From Gudongella sp034006985 (GTDB taxonomy: Bacteria > Bacillota > Clostridia > Tissierellales > Tissierellaceae): a DNA stretch of 64,000 bases. The position numbers and the translations under genes were made by a program. The notes beneath the pieces are model-generated. The model was not told the DNA's origin and made no database searches. It worked only from the letters and a program-made list of their open reading frames with translations. The stretch spans positions 1 to 64,000 of the forward strand of contig JAVERT010000015.1 of the NCBI GenBank assembly GCA_034006985.1, in the 5' to 3' direction. Every line of letters begins with the position of its first letter. Position 1 is the stretch's first letter. Below, piece by piece: positions 43,335-51,583 of the stretch.

Positions 43335-44839
43335 ATATATTCTTGAAGTTTCATAATTATTTTTTTTCTATTGTCATCATTCCATTCTTCATTAGGTTTA
43401 ATTAATGAAAGATAATCCCAAAAAGCTTTTGTCATAAAAGATTCATTTATTGCAAATGAGATTGGAGGACAAGTATATTTCATAATTATAAGCCCCACAT
43501 TTTCTTTTGCATATATTGTTAAATCATCAGTTTGATCATCAATGAGAATTAGATGATAGTTTTTATATTGTTTTAATAAACTTATAATATTCTCTAGTTG
43601 GGACTTAAAGGTAAATTGATCATAATAGAAGTTGAAGTTACCCAATAAGCTTGAAGTTGGTATTTTTATGCTTTTGTTTTTTATATCTTCATATGAAGGT
43701 AAATTGATGATTTCTGTTAGAATATTAGTTTCAAGGTATTTTTCTAAATTTTTCAATCTGCATTTATGATTTTCCAAATAGCTTCTCTTGTCGAATTTGT
43801 TTAAATCTTTAGTAGCTTTTTCTAATACGAATAAAGGCATAGTAAGCGAAGAAAGGCTAGATGACTTTAATAGAGCATCACCATTTTCAGATTCGAATTC
43901 TGATAGTGTGTTTTTAAAAGAAGTAGTTAAACTTGTTGAGTATATTTTCATTAAAGGTTTACATAAATTAAGATAATCATTGTATTCATTAATTAAAGTA
44001 TTGATAGCATCTTTATCATAAAGAATAAAATTTGAACTATTACTTATATTTTTACCAACTGAGCTAGATGTCAGAGCACATGTCTGGGGAGCAATAAAAA
44101 GAGTTCTTCTAAATACACCATCTCTATTCCTTGGATAATAATATGGTTCAATACTTCCTGTCATATAAAATGGCATCCACAGCTTTATTGCATTAAAGAT
44201 ATCATCAATTGATCTATTTATAGTATGTATAATCTTTATTTTATTGCCTAGGGATATTGTTTTTGAAAACAACTCTGCCCATCTATTTGAATAAGTAATA
44301 TCCCCTAATAGCCAATCCATATCTTCATCACTATATAATAGGAGTGTTTGTGGGGTAGGATTTTCTATTACACTTAATAAAAAAGATAATACAGCTTCTC
44401 TCTTTCCAGAGACCCCATAAAATAGATTTTTTTCTAGGTTTTCAGGAATAAGATAAGGATCTTTTTGTTCAAAGGTTTCTTTTTTAAAGCTAAATTGATC
44501 TAATTCTTTTATAAAATTGGTAACATGGTAATTATTATTTGCTGAGTTTTGTGTCAGTAAGTTTAAAATAAGTATTTGTAGTATAGGCTCTGTCATATCA
44601 AAGTTATCGATGGTTATTGAATATTTATTCTTTAAGCATTCTTTTTGATAGTCATGTTGAAATCTTTTTGCTAAGAATAAAGAAATTGAATTTAGATAAT
44701 TTTCATTTTTTGAAGGGGATCTAGAACCATTTCTTAATCTACTTATAAAAGATGGATCAAGAGACACTTGTTTTGCGAGCATACTATTAGTAGTATTAGT
44801 TATATTCATAATAAAATCTAATATAGTTGAAAACTCCAT
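43313..44839 (-). CDS. HTH-type regulator with large uncharacterised domain
   Basis: A 508-residue protein. Residues 1-45 resemble an XRE/Cro-type helix-turn-helix (TTNSMLAKQVSLDPSFISRLRNGSR), followed by about 460 residues with no recognised domain. There is a central region rich in aromatic residues (IEPYYYPRNRDGVF) and a C-terminal alpha/beta stretch (YHLILIDDQTDDLTIYAKENVGLIIMKY). It is not a short XRE protein and lacks obvious GAF, TPR or peptidase signatures. The ATG at 44839 follows GGGGGA, and a well-spaced promoter lies just upstream. Confidence 0.6.
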   Translation of the reverse strand: MEFSTILDFIMNITNTTNSMLAKQVSLDPSFISRLRNGSRSPSKNENYLNSISLFLAKRFQHDYQKECLKNKYSITIDNFDMTEPILQILILNLLTQNSANNNYHVTNFIKELDQFSFKKETFEQKDPYLIPENLEKNLFYGVSGKREAVLSFLLSVIENPTPQTLLLYSDEDMDWLLGDITYSNRWAELFSKTISLGNKIKIIHTINRSIDDIFNAIKLWMPFYMTGSIEPYYYPRNRDGVFRRTLFIAPQTCALTSSSVGKNISNSSNFILYDKDAINTLINEYNDYLNLCKPLMKIYSTSLTTSFKNTLSEFESENGDALLKSSSLSSLTMPLFVLEKATKDLNKFDKRSYLENHKCRLKNLEKYLETNILTEIINLPSYEDIKNKSIKIPTSSLLGNFNFYYDQFTFKSQLENIISLLKQYKNYHLILIDDQTDDLTIYAKENVGLIIMKYTCPPISFAINESFMTKAFWDYLSLIKPNEEWNDDNRKKIIMKLQEYINGLVEI

Positions 44840-44860
44840 ATAATCGTCCCCCTTTAGCCT

Positions 44861-44889
44861 AGTATAGCAAATTACAAGGTACAATTCAA
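44861..44889 (-). promoter_or_regulatory. Promoter of the HTH regulator gene
   Basis: On the minus strand TTGAAT (44889-44884) and TATACT (44866-44861) are spaced by 17 bases, directly before the start at 44839. The rest of the gap 44840-45147 holds only this promoter and the divergent one at 45078. Confidence 0.65.
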
Positions 44890-45077
44890 TATTCTAAAAT
44901 TATTTTTATTATTGGAAAGATTTACCTTCATATAGGATATAATAAGCAATCATTAAGGGAGATAATACCATATCCTAGTAAGTAGGGTGCTCAGATGTGT
45001 AGAATTATCGAAAAAAACTTAAAGTTTAATAGCAAAAGTAAAACAAAGATATTTTTATGTTGAATAATTTGTTAAAA

Positions 45078-45106
45078 TTGACATTAATGGGGAAAAAAAT
45101 TACAAT
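45078..45106 (+). promoter_or_regulatory. Promoter of the J-domain/MGMT pair
   Basis: TTGACA at 45078-45083 and TACAAT at 45101-45106 have a 17-base spacer, 42 bases before the start at 45148. Confidence 0.7.
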
Positions 45107-45147
45107 ACTATATGTATCGTATATTAATAAGGATTGGAGATTAGAAA

Positions 45148-45921
45148 ATGACCTTGATAAAAAAGGGTGTAGGAAAAGTAGTTTATGCTCTAGGACAGTT
45201 ATTGTCCTTTGTGTTTAATTTGTTTATAGGAATCGCGGAATTTGCTGTTAATCTAGTAATTGGTATAGCAAGAGGTCTTGCAGCACTAATAAGTATGGGG
45301 GGCTGTCTTTTACTGTTCTTCTTATTTAACCCACTAGTATTATTTAATCCAATAACTATATTAGTTATATTGTTCTTTTTGATATTTCCAATTTTAGGAA
45401 CAAAGTTTATTTCTTTCTTGAAGTATTGGAGATATATAATTACAGAATACTTATTTGATTTGGGTAATTATTTAATGGATGGGAAAGGTACTCATAAGTC
45501 TTTTTCTGAATATGGTCATAAATATCAGAGCATGGAAGAGGAAAGAATCAGAAAGGAAAGAGAAAAAAGGCAACAACAACAGCAAAAGGAATGGGAAGAA
45601 AGATTTAGTCAGTGGCAAAATTACCAACAACAAAGAGGAAATTATGGTGGTCAATATCAACAGGGCCAATATCAAGGTGCACAATATGCAAACCCAATGA
45701 CTGAGTTTAAGTCAAAGTATAATAAAAGCTGTGATTTATTGGGATTGCCATATGATACAGATAAGTATCAGGTAAAATTAGCATATAGGAAAAAAGCAAA
45801 AGAAAATCATCCAGATTTAAATAAATCACCTGATGCAACGCAGAAATTTCAAAAGATTAATGAGGCATATGAGTTTTTAAGTGACGAAAACATTGAAAGA
45901 TACAAGCAAATGAAAGGGTAG
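45148..45921 (+). CDS. Membrane protein with C-terminal J domain
   Basis: A 257-residue protein. Residues 10-105 contain hydrophobic segments (LLSFVFNLFIGIAEFAVN, CLLLFFLFNPLVLF, ITILVILFFLIFPIL). Residues 127-180 form a charged and glutamine-rich linker with QQQQQ and repeated GGQYQQGQYQG-like units. Residues 190-257 form a J domain with the HPD motif at 221-223, which stimulates Hsp70 ATPase activity. It likely recruits DnaK to the membrane. Seven bases separate it from the MGMT gene. Confidence 0.8.
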   Translation: MTLIKKGVGKVVYALGQLLSFVFNLFIGIAEFAVNLVIGIARGLAALISMGGCLLLFFLFNPLVLFNPITILVILFFLIFPILGTKFISFLKYWRYIITEYLFDLGNYLMDGKGTHKSFSEYGHKYQSMEEERIRKEREKRQQQQQKEWEERFSQWQNYQQQRGNYGGQYQQGQYQGAQYANPMTEFKSKYNKSCDLLGLPYDTDKYQVKLAYRKKAKENHPDLNKSPDATQKFQKINEAYEFLSDENIERYKQMKG

Positions 45922-45928
45922 GATAAGG

Positions 45929-46393
45929 ATGAAAAACTCATTTTTATACAGTACTATAATAGGTGACTTGCATTTTTTTGAGGATTCAGGTTATATTACA
46001 AAGATTAACTTTGGAAGAGAAGATGATTTAGATTATTTAAATAATGAATCAGAAACTATTAAGAAAGCATACATTGAAATTGAGGAGTATTTAAATGGTA
46101 GTAGAAAAGAATTTTCGATTCCATTTAAATTAGAAGGAACCGAATTTCAAAAAAAAGTTTGGGCAGAATTGCAAAAAATCTCATATGGTGAAACGGCAAG
46201 CTATGGAGAAGTGGCTAGCAGAATAGGAAATCCAAAAGCATCCAGAGCGGTAGGAAATGCGAATAACAAAAATCCAATATCCATAATCATACCTTGACAC
46301 AGAGTAATTGGTGCCAATGGTTCATTGGTAGGATTTGCAGGTGGATTAGATATTAAAAAAACATTACTAAATATAGAAAAGCAGCCACTTTAA
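45929..46393 (+). CDS. ogt: Selenocysteine O6-alkylguanine-DNA alkyltransferase (UGA read as Sec123)
   Basis: A 154-codon gene with one in-frame TGA at 46295-46297. Reading it as selenocysteine gives I-I-I-P-U-H-R-V, exactly the catalytic PCHRV motif of MGMT/Ogt, with Sec in place of the alkyl-accepting cysteine. Everything else expected is present in frame: RAVGNANNKNP before it, and IGANGSLVGFAGGLDIKK after it, then a normal stop inside a terminator. The N-terminal domain is shorter than in Ada or Ogt, as is common. The protein repairs O6-methylguanine by accepting the alkyl group once, then is spent. A hairpin follows the UGA. Without recoding the gene would read as a truncated protein ending at 46297. 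Confidence 0.85.
46295..46328 (+). promoter_or_regulatory. Candidate bacterial SECIS element of the MGMT gene
   Basis: CCAATG at 46314-46319 pairs with CATTGG at 46323-46328 around a GTT loop. The loop G lies 23 bases after the UGA, nearly the same distance as in the glutaredoxin gene. Judged by eye only. Confidence 0.6.
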
Positions 46394-46416
46394 GAAGAAA
46401 AGTGGCTGCTTTTTTG
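46377..46416. terminator. Terminator overlapping the MGMT stop codon
   Basis: AAAGCAGCCACTTT and AAAGTGGCTGCTTT form a 14-base stem followed by TTTTTT. It also fits termination from the convergent minus-strand gene. Confidence 0.9.
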
Positions 46417-46418
46417 TT

Positions 46419-47708
46419 TTAAGGACATTCATGCATCATAATATCAAGAATTACAGCATCAGTATTGTTCATTCCAAGATTTGAAACTAATGCTAAGTTA
46501 GCTATAGATTCTTCAGCAGTATCACCAAGAATTCCGTTATCAGAAGGAATCTCAATGTTATCTAATGCCATGCCAGCAGCATCAAGCGCTGCATCTACTG
46601 CGATACTCAACTTATAAGAACAACCAATTTTTGCACCATCACAGAACATACCTGAAATGCCTGCTATCATATTATTTATAGCAGCTTTTATTGCATTGTT
46701 CGTTCCACCTTGTAAATAAGTCATACCAGCTGCACTTCCAAGTCCGGCAGCTACGCCACAACCACAAACAGGACTTAATGCACCGAGTTGAACCTTTACA
46801 AAGATAGTGATTAAATGACTTAGAGCTACTGCTCTGATAATCTGCTCATTTGTGTATTCTTTGTCTTTACCAACAATTGCAATTGGAACTATCGCTACTA
46901 AACCATGATTTCCAGAACCTGCGCTACTCATAACAGGAAGTGGATAGCCAGACATCCTAGCTTCAGAAGCAGCTACTGTGTAAGCTTTTGCCTTCGTACT
47001 TGTATTTATTATATTTTTTTTATAATGTTTAGAAATACCTATTCCTAAATCAACATTTAAACCAACTTCTGCTAGTGTAAGGTTCATATTTATACCATCT
47101 TGAATAAAAAGTAGCTCATTTATGTCTTCTGTATTTACATATTCAATCAACTGGTCTATATCGTAGTCCATTATTTTATACTTAATTTCTTTATTTTCTA
47201 GTTTTTGAATTGAATCAGATTTTCCGCTAGAATCATTATCTAATATTATCTTGTCATTTAAAGATTCAAATATAAAATTGGTATGAGCATCTTTAATAAT
47301 AACTTTAGCAATGTCATCTCCAGCTTTAGCTTCAACACCTATATAGAGTGAAGTTAATGATTTATCAAGTTCAACTTTGATAATATGTTTAGCTAAGATT
47401 TCTTTTGCTTCTATTACACTTTTATCTGTAACATCTTTAAAAACTTCAAGTCCATATTCAGATTTTCCAACACATAATGCTAGTGCCGCAGCAAAATCTA
47501 ATCCAACATCTTTTGTACCAGGTATTCCTACACTTAAGCCATTTTTTAAGATATTGTTATTAACTGTGATATGTAGGTTTTCTACCTCTTTACCTAGGAT
47601 TTCTTTTGCTTTTGCAACAGCTAATGCTACCGCACCAGGTTCTGTACATCCTAAGGCAGGTTTAACTTGAGTTTTTAGAATTTCTCTAATTATACTATAA
47701 TTTATCAT
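46419..47708 (-). CDS. cyuA: L-cysteine desulfidase family protein (UPF0597)
   Basis: A 429-residue protein of the CyuA/YhaM (UPF0597) family. VKPALGCTEPGAVALA near residue 16 and SPVCGCGVAAGLGSAAG near 311, plus MFCDGAKIGCSYKL near 354, give the cysteines expected to hold an iron-sulfur cluster. Family members break down L-cysteine to pyruvate, ammonia and sulfide, and some are annotated as serine dehydratase relatives. A sigma-54 promoter lies in front of it and a sigma-54 activator is divergent, so the gene is probably induced by its substrate. Confidence 0.82.
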   Translation of the reverse strand: MINYSIIREILKTQVKPALGCTEPGAVALAVAKAKEILGKEVENLHITVNNNILKNGLSVGIPGTKDVGLDFAAALALCVGKSEYGLEVFKDVTDKSVIEAKEILAKHIIKVELDKSLTSLYIGVEAKAGDDIAKVIIKDAHTNFIFESLNDKIILDNDSSGKSDSIQKLENKEIKYKIMDYDIDQLIEYVNTEDINELLFIQDGINMNLTLAEVGLNVDLGIGISKHYKKNIINTSTKAKAYTVAASEARMSGYPLPVMSSAGSGNHGLVAIVPIAIVGKDKEYTNEQIIRAVALSHLITIFVKVQLGALSPVCGCGVAAGLGSAAGMTYLQGGTNNAIKAAINNMIAGISGMFCDGAKIGCSYKLSIAVDAALDAAGMALDNIEIPSDNGILGDTAEESIANLALVSNLGMNNTDAVILDIMMHECP

Positions 47709-47731
47709 TTTATCACCTCAGTTATTAAACA

Positions 47732-47747
47732 TGCAATAATGGTGCCA
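47732..47747 (-). promoter_or_regulatory. Sigma-54 promoter of the cysteine desulfidase gene
   Basis: On the minus strand the sequence TGGCACCATTATTGCA matches the -24/-12 consensus TGGCAC-N5-TTGCA, with GG and GC separated by exactly 10 bases. The predicted start lies about 12 bases before the ATG region at 47708, close to the RBS. Confidence 0.85.
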
Positions 47748-47873
47748 ATATTTCTAAGGATTTAGGATGCTAATAAATAGCCATTTAAAGAGGGTGAGAT
47801 AAAAAATCTTGAAAAAAATTCTCATTAATGATAATCTTAAGTAGATAACATTGCAAAGACGCTTAAATAATAG

Positions 47874-47893
47874 CAATTGAAAGGTTTCTCAAT
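47874..47893. promoter_or_regulatory. Candidate enhancer site for the sigma-54 activator
   Basis: AATTGA and TCAATT form an inverted repeat around AAGGTTTC. A similar TTCTCA-containing element recurs nearby (47817-47822 region and again near 47906). Position 130-160 bases upstream of the sigma-54 promoter suits an activator site, but the match is weak. Confidence 0.35.
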
Positions 47894-47933
47894 TTTGAAG
47901 AACAATTCTCAGTTATAAGAAAAGGGTGACTAG

Positions 47934-49658
47934 ATGAGCTTGTTAAATAGTATTAGGTTAGAATTACAACATGTTATTGAAGCTATGCATTCTGTAACGG
48001 ATGTTGATATTACTATTGTTGATCATGATTTAAAGAGGGTTGTAGGTACTGGATTTCATAGTGAAGCTATTGGTAGAATGGCACCGAAAAATTCAGCTTT
48101 TCACAAATGTCTTGAAACAGGAGAACAATATTTTATAAAAAATCCGAGAGCCGAAGCAATATGTCTTGGTTGCGAAAACCATGAAAATTGCAATGAACTC
48201 GTAGAAGTTTGTTTGCCTATAAATTATAATAACGAAATTATAGGTGTATTAGGTCTATGTGCATTTAATGAAAAAGCAAAGTCAAATTTATTGTTAAATA
48301 TAGATGCGTATAAGAAATTCGAAGATCAGTTGACTGGTATAATTGGAACAATGCTTAAGGAAAAAGACTATGGTCAAAAATTGGAGTATATGTCAAATGA
48401 GATGTCTACCCTTATAAATTCGATTAATGAAGGAATATTAATCATAAATACAGATTATCGAATAGTATCTAAGAATTTATTTTTAAAGGAGAACTTGGGT
48501 ATTGAGAATGAGCTGTTCTTAAATGAAATAGTAACAGATAATATTTTTAATCAACTATTAGAAATGGGATTTAATGGAGAAGTTGGTCCAATAAATTTCT
48601 CTAATGGGAACTATATAATTCAATCAAATCCAATTTTTGTTCATAATTTAAAACAAGGATATATATTAATATTTAGTGATTTTAATAAAATGAAACAATC
48701 TGTTTTAAGGTCACATAAGAATAGAGATATTGTAACATTTGATGATATTATTGGAGAAAGTGAAGCAATAAAAGCCGTTAGGAGGCAAGCTATACAGGTT
48801 GCTAAAAGTGATGCCTCGGTATTGGTTCTTGGGGAAACTGGGACAGGAAAAGAAGTATTTTCCAGAGCGATACATTTTTATAGTAATAGAAGTGATGGGG
48901 TTTTTATGGCATTAAACTGTGGTGCGATTCCTCAAAATCTTATAGAAAGTGAACTCTTTGGATATGAAAAAGGTTCTTTTACAGGTGCTAACCAATCAGG
49001 GAAAAAAGGATATTTTGAAGTTGCAGATGAGGGGACTCTTTTTTTAGATGAGATTGGTGAACTCCCATATAATATGCAAGTAAAACTATTGAGAGCATTG
49101 GAAGAAAAAGAAATAACAAGGGTTGGTGGGCATAAAACTATAAAAGCAAATCCAAGAATAATTTCTGCTTCTCATAGAGATATAGCTAAGATGACGAGAG
49201 AAGGAAAATTTAGAGAAGATCTTTTTTATAGACTTAATATAGTTCCTTTATATATACCACCACTTAGAGAAAGAGGATATGATGTATTGATACTAGCAAA
49301 ATTTTTCTTGGAAAAGTTTTCTAAAGTATATAATAAAAATATCAATGGATTTAGTTTAGAAGCTGAGAAATTGCTTTTAAGCTATGATTTTCCAGGAAAT
49401 ATACGAGAATTAAAAAATTTGGTTGAGTATGGAGTTATTTTCGCTGAGGAGGAAATTGTAAGTAAGAGGGATATTGAATCTAAGATGTCTATTAATGTGC
49501 CACAAGAGATAAGACCTCTAAATATTCTTACAAGGGAATTTGAAAGAGAGATAATAATTTCAAAACTTAACTTATTAGGAGAAGATTTAAATGCTAAAAA
49601 GAATTTAGCAAAAAAATTAGGTATTAGTCTTGCAACACTTTATAGAAAGTTAGAATAA
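47934..49658 (+). CDS. Sigma-54-dependent activator with cysteine-rich sensor domain
   Basis: A 574-residue regulator. Residues 1-150 are a sensor domain with a cysteine cluster ICLGCENHENCNELVEVC near residue 76, followed by a PAS-like region (about 155-240). From about 270 to 505 it has the AAA+ domain with GETGTGKE (near 300), the sigma-54 contact motif as GSFTGA (in place of GAFTGA), and FLDEIGELP. It ends with a Fis-type HTH (NLAKKLGISLATLYRKLE). It is divergent from the desulfidase gene, whose promoter is sigma-54 type, so it is the likely activator of that gene. Confidence 0.88.
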   Translation: MSLLNSIRLELQHVIEAMHSVTDVDITIVDHDLKRVVGTGFHSEAIGRMAPKNSAFHKCLETGEQYFIKNPRAEAICLGCENHENCNELVEVCLPINYNNEIIGVLGLCAFNEKAKSNLLLNIDAYKKFEDQLTGIIGTMLKEKDYGQKLEYMSNEMSTLINSINEGILIINTDYRIVSKNLFLKENLGIENELFLNEIVTDNIFNQLLEMGFNGEVGPINFSNGNYIIQSNPIFVHNLKQGYILIFSDFNKMKQSVLRSHKNRDIVTFDDIIGESEAIKAVRRQAIQVAKSDASVLVLGETGTGKEVFSRAIHFYSNRSDGVFMALNCGAIPQNLIESELFGYEKGSFTGANQSGKKGYFEVADEGTLFLDEIGELPYNMQVKLLRALEEKEITRVGGHKTIKANPRIISASHRDIAKMTREGKFREDLFYRLNIVPLYIPPLRERGYDVLILAKFFLEKFSKVYNKNINGFSLEAEKLLLSYDFPGNIRELKNLVEYGVIFAEEEIVSKRDIESKMSINVPQEIRPLNILTREFEREIIISKLNLLGEDLNAKKNLAKKLGISLATLYRKLE

Positions 49659-49738
49659 AAGAGTGTTTGTGATACTTTAGCTATGAACTTTTAGGCTTTC
49701 TTAGACAATAATATGCAACATAGGATTTCAATTATAAT

Positions 49739-49761
49739 AAAAAAAGCCTCTTTACGAGGCT
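49739..49761 (-). terminator. Terminator of the MerT-like gene
   Basis: AGCCTC (49745-49750) pairs with GAGGCT (49756-49761). On the minus strand it is followed by TTTTTTT. The stop codon of the MerT-like gene lies in the loop. Confidence 0.85.
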
Positions 49762-50057
49762 GAAAATAATCTTAATATAGTTGGATAATAGAGAACTATT
49801 ATTGAAACTGCAGCTGAAACCCAAAATATAATTTTTGTGATTTTAGTTGCATTTTTCTTTTCTATATTTGAATAGGCTTTATATAAAAGAAAACCAGTGA
49901 TAATTACAAATAGTGGCTTATACTTTGTTAAATTTGCAAAATAAGCAGTTCCAATTGACCCTAAACCTAGGGATGCCAAAATCAGGCCGCCGCTTCAGCA
50001 AAGACTAGCTGCTATAGCTGCGAAAATAGAAGATATGCTCATAAATTTTACTTTCAT
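49752..50057 (-). CDS. Selenocysteine MerT-like membrane protein (UGA read as Sec21)
   Basis: A 101-codon gene with an in-frame TGA at 49997-49995. Reading through gives AASLCUSGGLILASLGLG, matching the first membrane segment of MerT-type mercuric transporters, which carry a Cys-Cys pair at this place. Here the second Cys is Sec (Cys20-Sec21). Further segments follow (LFVIITGFLLYKAY and IIFWVSAAVSIIVLYYP). The start at 50057 has GGAGG nine bases upstream, and downstream-only translation would lose the metal-binding pair. A possible SECIS stem CCCTA/TAGGG with a GGTT loop lies about 28 bases after the UGA. Probable role: thiophilic metal or sulfur species transport. Confidence 0.8.
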
Positions 50058-50073
50058 TATTCAAACACCTCCA

Positions 50074-50088
50074 GTACCCTCAGGGGGT
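50074..50088. promoter_or_regulatory. CsoR/CstR-like operator candidate 2
   Basis: GTACCCTCAGGGGGT lies just before the MerT-like gene and matches TACCCTTAGGGGGT found at 27915 before the BASS/ACR3-like gene in 13 of 14 positions. Shared control of the two genes by one repressor is inferred. Confidence 0.5.
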
Positions 50089-50302
50089 TTGTACTAGTTT
50101 ATCATAAATAATTAATATATTCAATATACAATAGAAGGCAGGTCATAGTTATATTATCATATTATTTAAAACACAAGATTATAACCAGTAATGTTTTATT
50201 ATAGTTTAAAGTGGTAAGAATATACTAACAGATAAAGTTTGATAATACTGGTTAATCGTAGTCGAATATGATCAGCTAGACTTAATATGAGGAGGCGCGT
50301 AT

Positions 50303-51454
50303 ATGGAACAGTTTAAATTAGATGATTTAAAAGAGCTTATTAGTGAAGGTGAAAATAGGTTAATTTCCATTTATTTACCTACTTTTAAGAAGGGAACTGA
50401 AGTTAACAAAAGCAGGATACAGCTTAAAAATCTTCTTAAAGAAGCAGAGGAAAAACTAACTACTAAAGGCATGAACAAAAGAGATGCAGAAAATTATTTG
50501 GAGCATGCATATAAGCTTTTAGATGAAACTATATTTTGGCAGAATCAAGAAGAATCGTTAGCCTTTTTTATTTCTGAAAAAAAGTTTAAATATTTTAAAT
50601 TGCCTATAAATGTTGAACCTATTGTAGTTATTTCAAATGTATATTACCTTAGACCATTGTTAAAAATGGTTACATCCTATAGAGATTTTAATGTATTAAC
50701 ATTAAGACAAGATGAAATTAAATTGTATAAATGTAATCAATATGATATTCAAGAGATCAATACCCCTGGAATTGAAGAGTTAGTAGAGGATTATATTCCT
50801 ATTTCAGAACTTGACAGAGAAGCTAGTAGTCCAAAAGGAGCAGCATCTTCTGGTGCTGGATCAGGAATGCACGGTTATAATGAAATAAGCAAAACTCAAA
50901 AAAATGATATTTCAAATTATTTAAGAAATATTGATAAAGAAGTAAATAAGATTCTAAAAGATGAAAAGAACCCTTTGATTATTTATTCAGTTGATTATAT
51001 ATATCCTATGTATAAAGAAGTTTCAAGCTATGGAAATATACTAGATGAGTTTATCAAAGGAAGCCCTATTGAAGCAAATTCAGATGAAATTCATTCAAAA
51101 GCTATGGATATTTTTCGCGATGTAATAAATGAAAAATATAATCATGAAGTAGAAAGGTTTAATAATATTAAAAATACTACTCCAACATTGGCATCGACAG
51201 ACATTGAGAATATAGTTAAGGAGGCTTATAAAGGATCTATAGAAACTCTATTTGTAGCATATGATGTACAAGCGTGGGGTAAATTTGATGAATTGAATTT
51301 CAGCGTAGAAATTATAGATGCTGAATCAGATGGAGTAAGAGAATTACTAGATTATGCAGCTCTTACCACACTTAGAAATGGAGGAAAGGTTTATATAACA
51401 GATATAGCCCAGATTCCAGAAATTAAACCGTTAGTTGCTGTGCTTAGATATTAA
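50303..51454 (+). CDS. baeRF-type (bacterial archaeo-eukaryotic release-factor-like) protein
   Basis: A 383-residue protein with the layout of baeRF family proteins: an N-terminal domain with ISIYLPTFKKGTEV near 23, a middle eRF1-like segment with FFISEKKFKYFKLP and the downstream stretch FNVLTLRQDEIKLYKC, a glycine-rich loop (GAASSGAGSGMHGY), and a C-terminal domain VEIIDAESDGVRELLDYAALTTLRNGGKVYI. Such proteins are predicted to bind ribosomes, possibly in stalling or hibernation; none of this is shown here. AGGAGG precedes the ATG at 50303. Confidence 0.6.
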   Translation: MEQFKLDDLKELISEGENRLISIYLPTFKKGTEVNKSRIQLKNLLKEAEEKLTTKGMNKRDAENYLEHAYKLLDETIFWQNQEESLAFFISEKKFKYFKLPINVEPIVVISNVYYLRPLLKMVTSYRDFNVLTLRQDEIKLYKCNQYDIQEINTPGIEELVEDYIPISELDREASSPKGAASSGAGSGMHGYNEISKTQKNDISNYLRNIDKEVNKILKDEKNPLIIYSVDYIYPMYKEVSSYGNILDEFIKGSPIEANSDEIHSKAMDIFRDVINEKYNHEVERFNNIKNTTPTLASTDIENIVKEAYKGSIETLFVAYDVQAWGKFDELNFSVEIIDAESDGVRELLDYAALTTLRNGGKVYITDIAQIPEIKPLVAVLRY

Positions 51455-51475
51455 AGCAAATGATTTAAATGGGGG

Positions 51476-51506
51476 GTGCGGTAATTTGCTGCACTTTCTA
51501 TTTTTT
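51476..51506 (+). terminator. Intrinsic terminator after the baeRF gene
   Basis: GTGCGG and CTGCAC (one G-U pair) form a 6-base stem around TAATTTG, followed by TTTCTATTTTTT. Confidence 0.65.
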
Positions 51507-51583
51507 ATTGTCCTTTAAACGCATATTGCTGTATTATATAAATAGAATATAAATAAACTACAGATTAAAGAGGGGGTTATAAT

